Positions 62,406 to 64,000 of a DNA stretch of 64,000 bases are shown here, in pieces (positions within the stretch are counted from its first letter, which is position 1; the number at the start of each line of letters is the position of its first letter). The notes beneath the pieces are model-generated. The model ran no database searches, was not told the origin of the DNA, and was given only the letters and a program-made list of their open reading frames with translations. Source of the DNA: DATKIY01 sp963726755 (GTDB taxonomy: Bacteria > Actinomycetota > Actinomycetes > JAHEKZ01); NCBI GenBank assembly GCA_963726755.1, contig CAVSDB010000001.1, positions 1,240,001-1,304,000 of the forward strand, given 5' to 3'. Made by a program: the position numbers and the translations under genes.

Positions 62406-63188
62406 TCACTCGGGCTCAACCTCGGCGAACCGGACGATTCGGACGAATTCTTCAGACGAGAGGCTGGCGCCACCGATCAGGGCACCGTCAACGTCAGGTT
62501 GAGCCATAATTCCTGGCGCACTGTCGGCCTTGACCGAGCCGCCGTAGAGGATTCTGACCTTGTTCGAAGCGTCCTTACTGTGCGACTTCGCCAGCCGCTG
62601 GCGAATCGCTTGGCAGACCTCCTGGGCATCCTCAGGGGTCGCTACCTCGCCAGTACCGATCGCCCACACCGGCTCGTAGGCGATCACCACCTTCTCCAGA
62701 TCCGTGACACCGCTCAGCGACCCATCGAGCTGAGAGACCACGTGCGTCACGTGCGATCCCGACTGTCGAACCTCTAGCGGTTCTCCGACGCAGACGATGG
62801 GAATCAGACCGTGACGCTGGGCCGCTTGGGCCTTGGCCGCAACCGTCCCGTCGTCTTCTGCGTGGAACTGACGTCGTTCGGAGTGACCCACGACGACATA
62901 GCCGCAACCGAGTTTGGCCAGCATCGCTCCTGACACGTCTCCGGTAAAAGCTCCCTGGTCGTTGGGTGATAGGTCCTGCGCGCCGTAGCCAAGGGTCAGG
63001 TGGTCGGCGTCGACCAGCGTCTGGACCGATCGGATGTCGGTGAAAGGGGGGAGAACGACGACGTCGACGGCGTCATAGTCCTTGTCCGAAAGCCGAAATG
63101 CCAGGTCTTGGACCAGATGGATGGCCTCGAGGTGGTTGAGGTTCATCTTCCAGTTGCCCGCCATCAAAGGCTTGCGAGTGGTCGCCAT
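62406..63188 (-). CDS. tpiA: Triosephosphate isomerase
   Basis: A 260-residue TIM barrel: Lys in LMAGNWKMNLN, His in YVVVGHSERR, catalytic Glu in VIAYEPVWAIGTG, and the phosphate-binding loop ILYGGSVKADSAPGI. It interconverts DHAP and glyceraldehyde 3-phosphate. It starts next to the pgk stop, so both are in one operon. Confidence 0.96.
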   Translation of the reverse strand: MATTRKPLMAGNWKMNLNHLEAIHLVQDLAFRLSDKDYDAVDVVVLPPFTDIRSVQTLVDADHLTLGYGAQDLSPNDQGAFTGDVSGAMLAKLGCGYVVVGHSERRQFHAEDDGTVAAKAQAAQRHGLIPIVCVGEPLEVRQSGSHVTHVVSQLDGSLSGVTDLEKVVIAYEPVWAIGTGEVATPEDAQEVCQAIRQRLAKSHSKDASNKVRILYGGSVKADSAPGIMAQPDVDGALIGGASLSSEEFVRIVRFAEVEPE

Positions 63189-64000
63189 CTAGGTCTCCAG
63201 AACCGCTAGTCCGGGCAGGGTCTTGCCCTCGAGATACTCCAGGCTGGCGCCGCCACCGGTCGAGATGTGACCGAACGCGCCGTCGGCGAAGCCTAGAGTG
63301 CGCACCGCGGCGGCGGAGTCACCGCCACCCACCACGGTCAGCCCATCACTACTCGTCAGCGCCGCCGCGATACAGCGAGTCCCCTCGGCGAAGCGGGGGA
63401 ACTCGAACACTCCCATGGGGCCATTCCAGAACACCGTGTGAGCATCGGCCAATCTCGAAGCGAAGAGCTTTGCTGACTCCGGACCGATGTCGAGTCCCAT
63501 CGCGTCGTCGGGTAGCCCGTCCGCCGGGACGACGTTCGCGTCAGCGTCCGCCGCGAACCGATCCGCCACGACGATGTCAGTGGGTAGCACGATCTCGACG
63601 CCGCGTTGCTCGGCCCGAGTCATCAAATCGGCGACGGTCGCGACTTGGTCAGCTTCCAACATCGACGTGCCCACCGGCCAGCCGCGTGCCGCCAGGAAGG
63701 TGTAAACCATGCCGCCGCCAATGAGGAGTCGGTCGACACGGTCGAGCAGATTCTCGATGACCGCGAGTTTGTCGCTCACCTTGGAACCACCCAGGACCAC
63801 GACGTAAGGCCGTTCGGGCTCGACGGTTAGTCGACGGAGCACTTCCACTTCGGACCGCACCAACTCACCGGCTGCATGGGGTAGCAACTGCGCGATGTCG
63901 TAGACGCTTGCTTGCTTGCGGTGCACCACGCCGAAACCGTCGCTCACGAACGCGTCGGCGAACCGCGCGTACTCCTTAGCCAGAGTCAGACGTTCGGCCT
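63189..64000 (-). CDS. pgk: Phosphoglycerate kinase, truncated by the window edge
   Basis: The C-terminal 270 residues are present; the frame is open to the edge of the window, with FADAFVSDGFGVVHR near the right end. Nucleotide-domain features are VLGGSKVSDKLAVIENLL, FWNGPMGVFEFPRFAEGTRC and the phosphate loop VVGGGDSAAAVR...HISTGGGASLEYLEG. Usual length is about 395, so about 125 residues lie beyond the edge. It makes ATP from 1,3-bisphosphoglycerate. Confidence 0.95.
   Translation of the reverse strand, partial: AERLTLAKEYARFADAFVSDGFGVVHRKQASVYDIAQLLPHAAGELVRSEVEVLRRLTVEPERPYVVVLGGSKVSDKLAVIENLLDRVDRLLIGGGMVYTFLAARGWPVGTSMLEADQVATVADLMTRAEQRGVEIVLPTDIVVADRFAADADANVVPADGLPDDAMGLDIGPESAKLFASRLADAHTVFWNGPMGVFEFPRFAEGTRCIAAALTSSDGLTVVGGGDSAAAVRTLGFADGAFGHISTGGGASLEYLEGKTLPGLAVLET

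Noticed and set aside
1..64000. tRNA, rRNA, CRISPR array, prophage or insertion sequence
   Set aside because: No clover-leaf, spacer-repeat array, integrase, transposase or phage structural gene was recognised; the palindromic repeats lack a linked transposase.

Overview
The window looks like a chromosomal segment of a high-GC actinomycete. Evidence is the complete suf operon headed by a sufR-type repressor, the ctaA/ctaB haem genes beside tkt-tal, an adjacent fabG-fabI pair arranged like mycobacterial mabA-inhA, rbpA (an actinobacterial RNA polymerase binding protein), and frequent GTG starts. From about 29.6 kb to the right edge the order (fabG-fabI, ABC-F, suf, ABC exporter, ctaA, ctaB, tkt, tal, pgl, secG, tpiA, pgk) follows the conserved actinobacterial block known from Mycobacterium. 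Genus and family cannot be assigned from the sequence alone.

Layout. 0-4.6 kb: a truncated methyltransferase, an ACT protein, an NTF2-like protein, an SfLAP-family membrane protein, a CDF metal exporter and small conserved actinobacterial proteins. 4.6-10.3 kb: an unusual folate-linked cluster of two GcvT-like demethylase paralogues, a PYROXD2-like flavoprotein and a TetR regulator, with formyl-THF deformylase PurU divergent. 10.3-18 kb: DUF5946 protein, cold-shock protein, serine hydrolase, NlpC/P60 hydrolase, ABM-domain protein, SpoU methylase, TSUP permease, lytic transglycosylase, SPFH/NfeD pair. 18.3-23.3 kb: molybdenum cofactor genes mobA and moeA, an ABC ATPase, a conserved unknown and serB. 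23.6-29.6 kb: an accessory stretch rich in VOC/glyoxalase domains plus a hydrolase-cyclase fusion. 29.6-41.8 kb: sixA, fabI-fabG, tldD-tldE, dodecin, moaA, SURF1, LD-carboxypeptidase, SDR and an ABC exporter. 41.8-50 kb: ABC-F and the suf operon. 50-58 kb: ABC-2 exporter, a DUF4397/class F sortase/ECF sigma/anti-sigma module, haem A synthesis. 57.7-64 kb: non-oxidative pentose phosphate genes, then rbpA, secG, tpiA and a truncated pgk. No tRNA, rRNA, CRISPR array, transposase or intergenic gap over 300 bases was recognised.

Three observations stand out. (1) Ten genes of well-known families are broken by about thirteen single-base frameshifts, nearly all equivalent to one extra base; this looks more like consensus sequence error than decay. 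(2) Three copies of a roughly 105-bp palindromic intergenic repeat lie between 3' ends of convergent genes. (3) zwf and opcA are absent between tal and pgl, and the remaining pgl homologue has lost the usual catalytic motifs, suggesting loss of the oxidative pentose phosphate branch at this locus. Other points are a CAAC-N6-GTTG SufR-type operator on the sufR start codon, a 48-bp perfect palindrome, and a TetR gene with no ordinary start codon.
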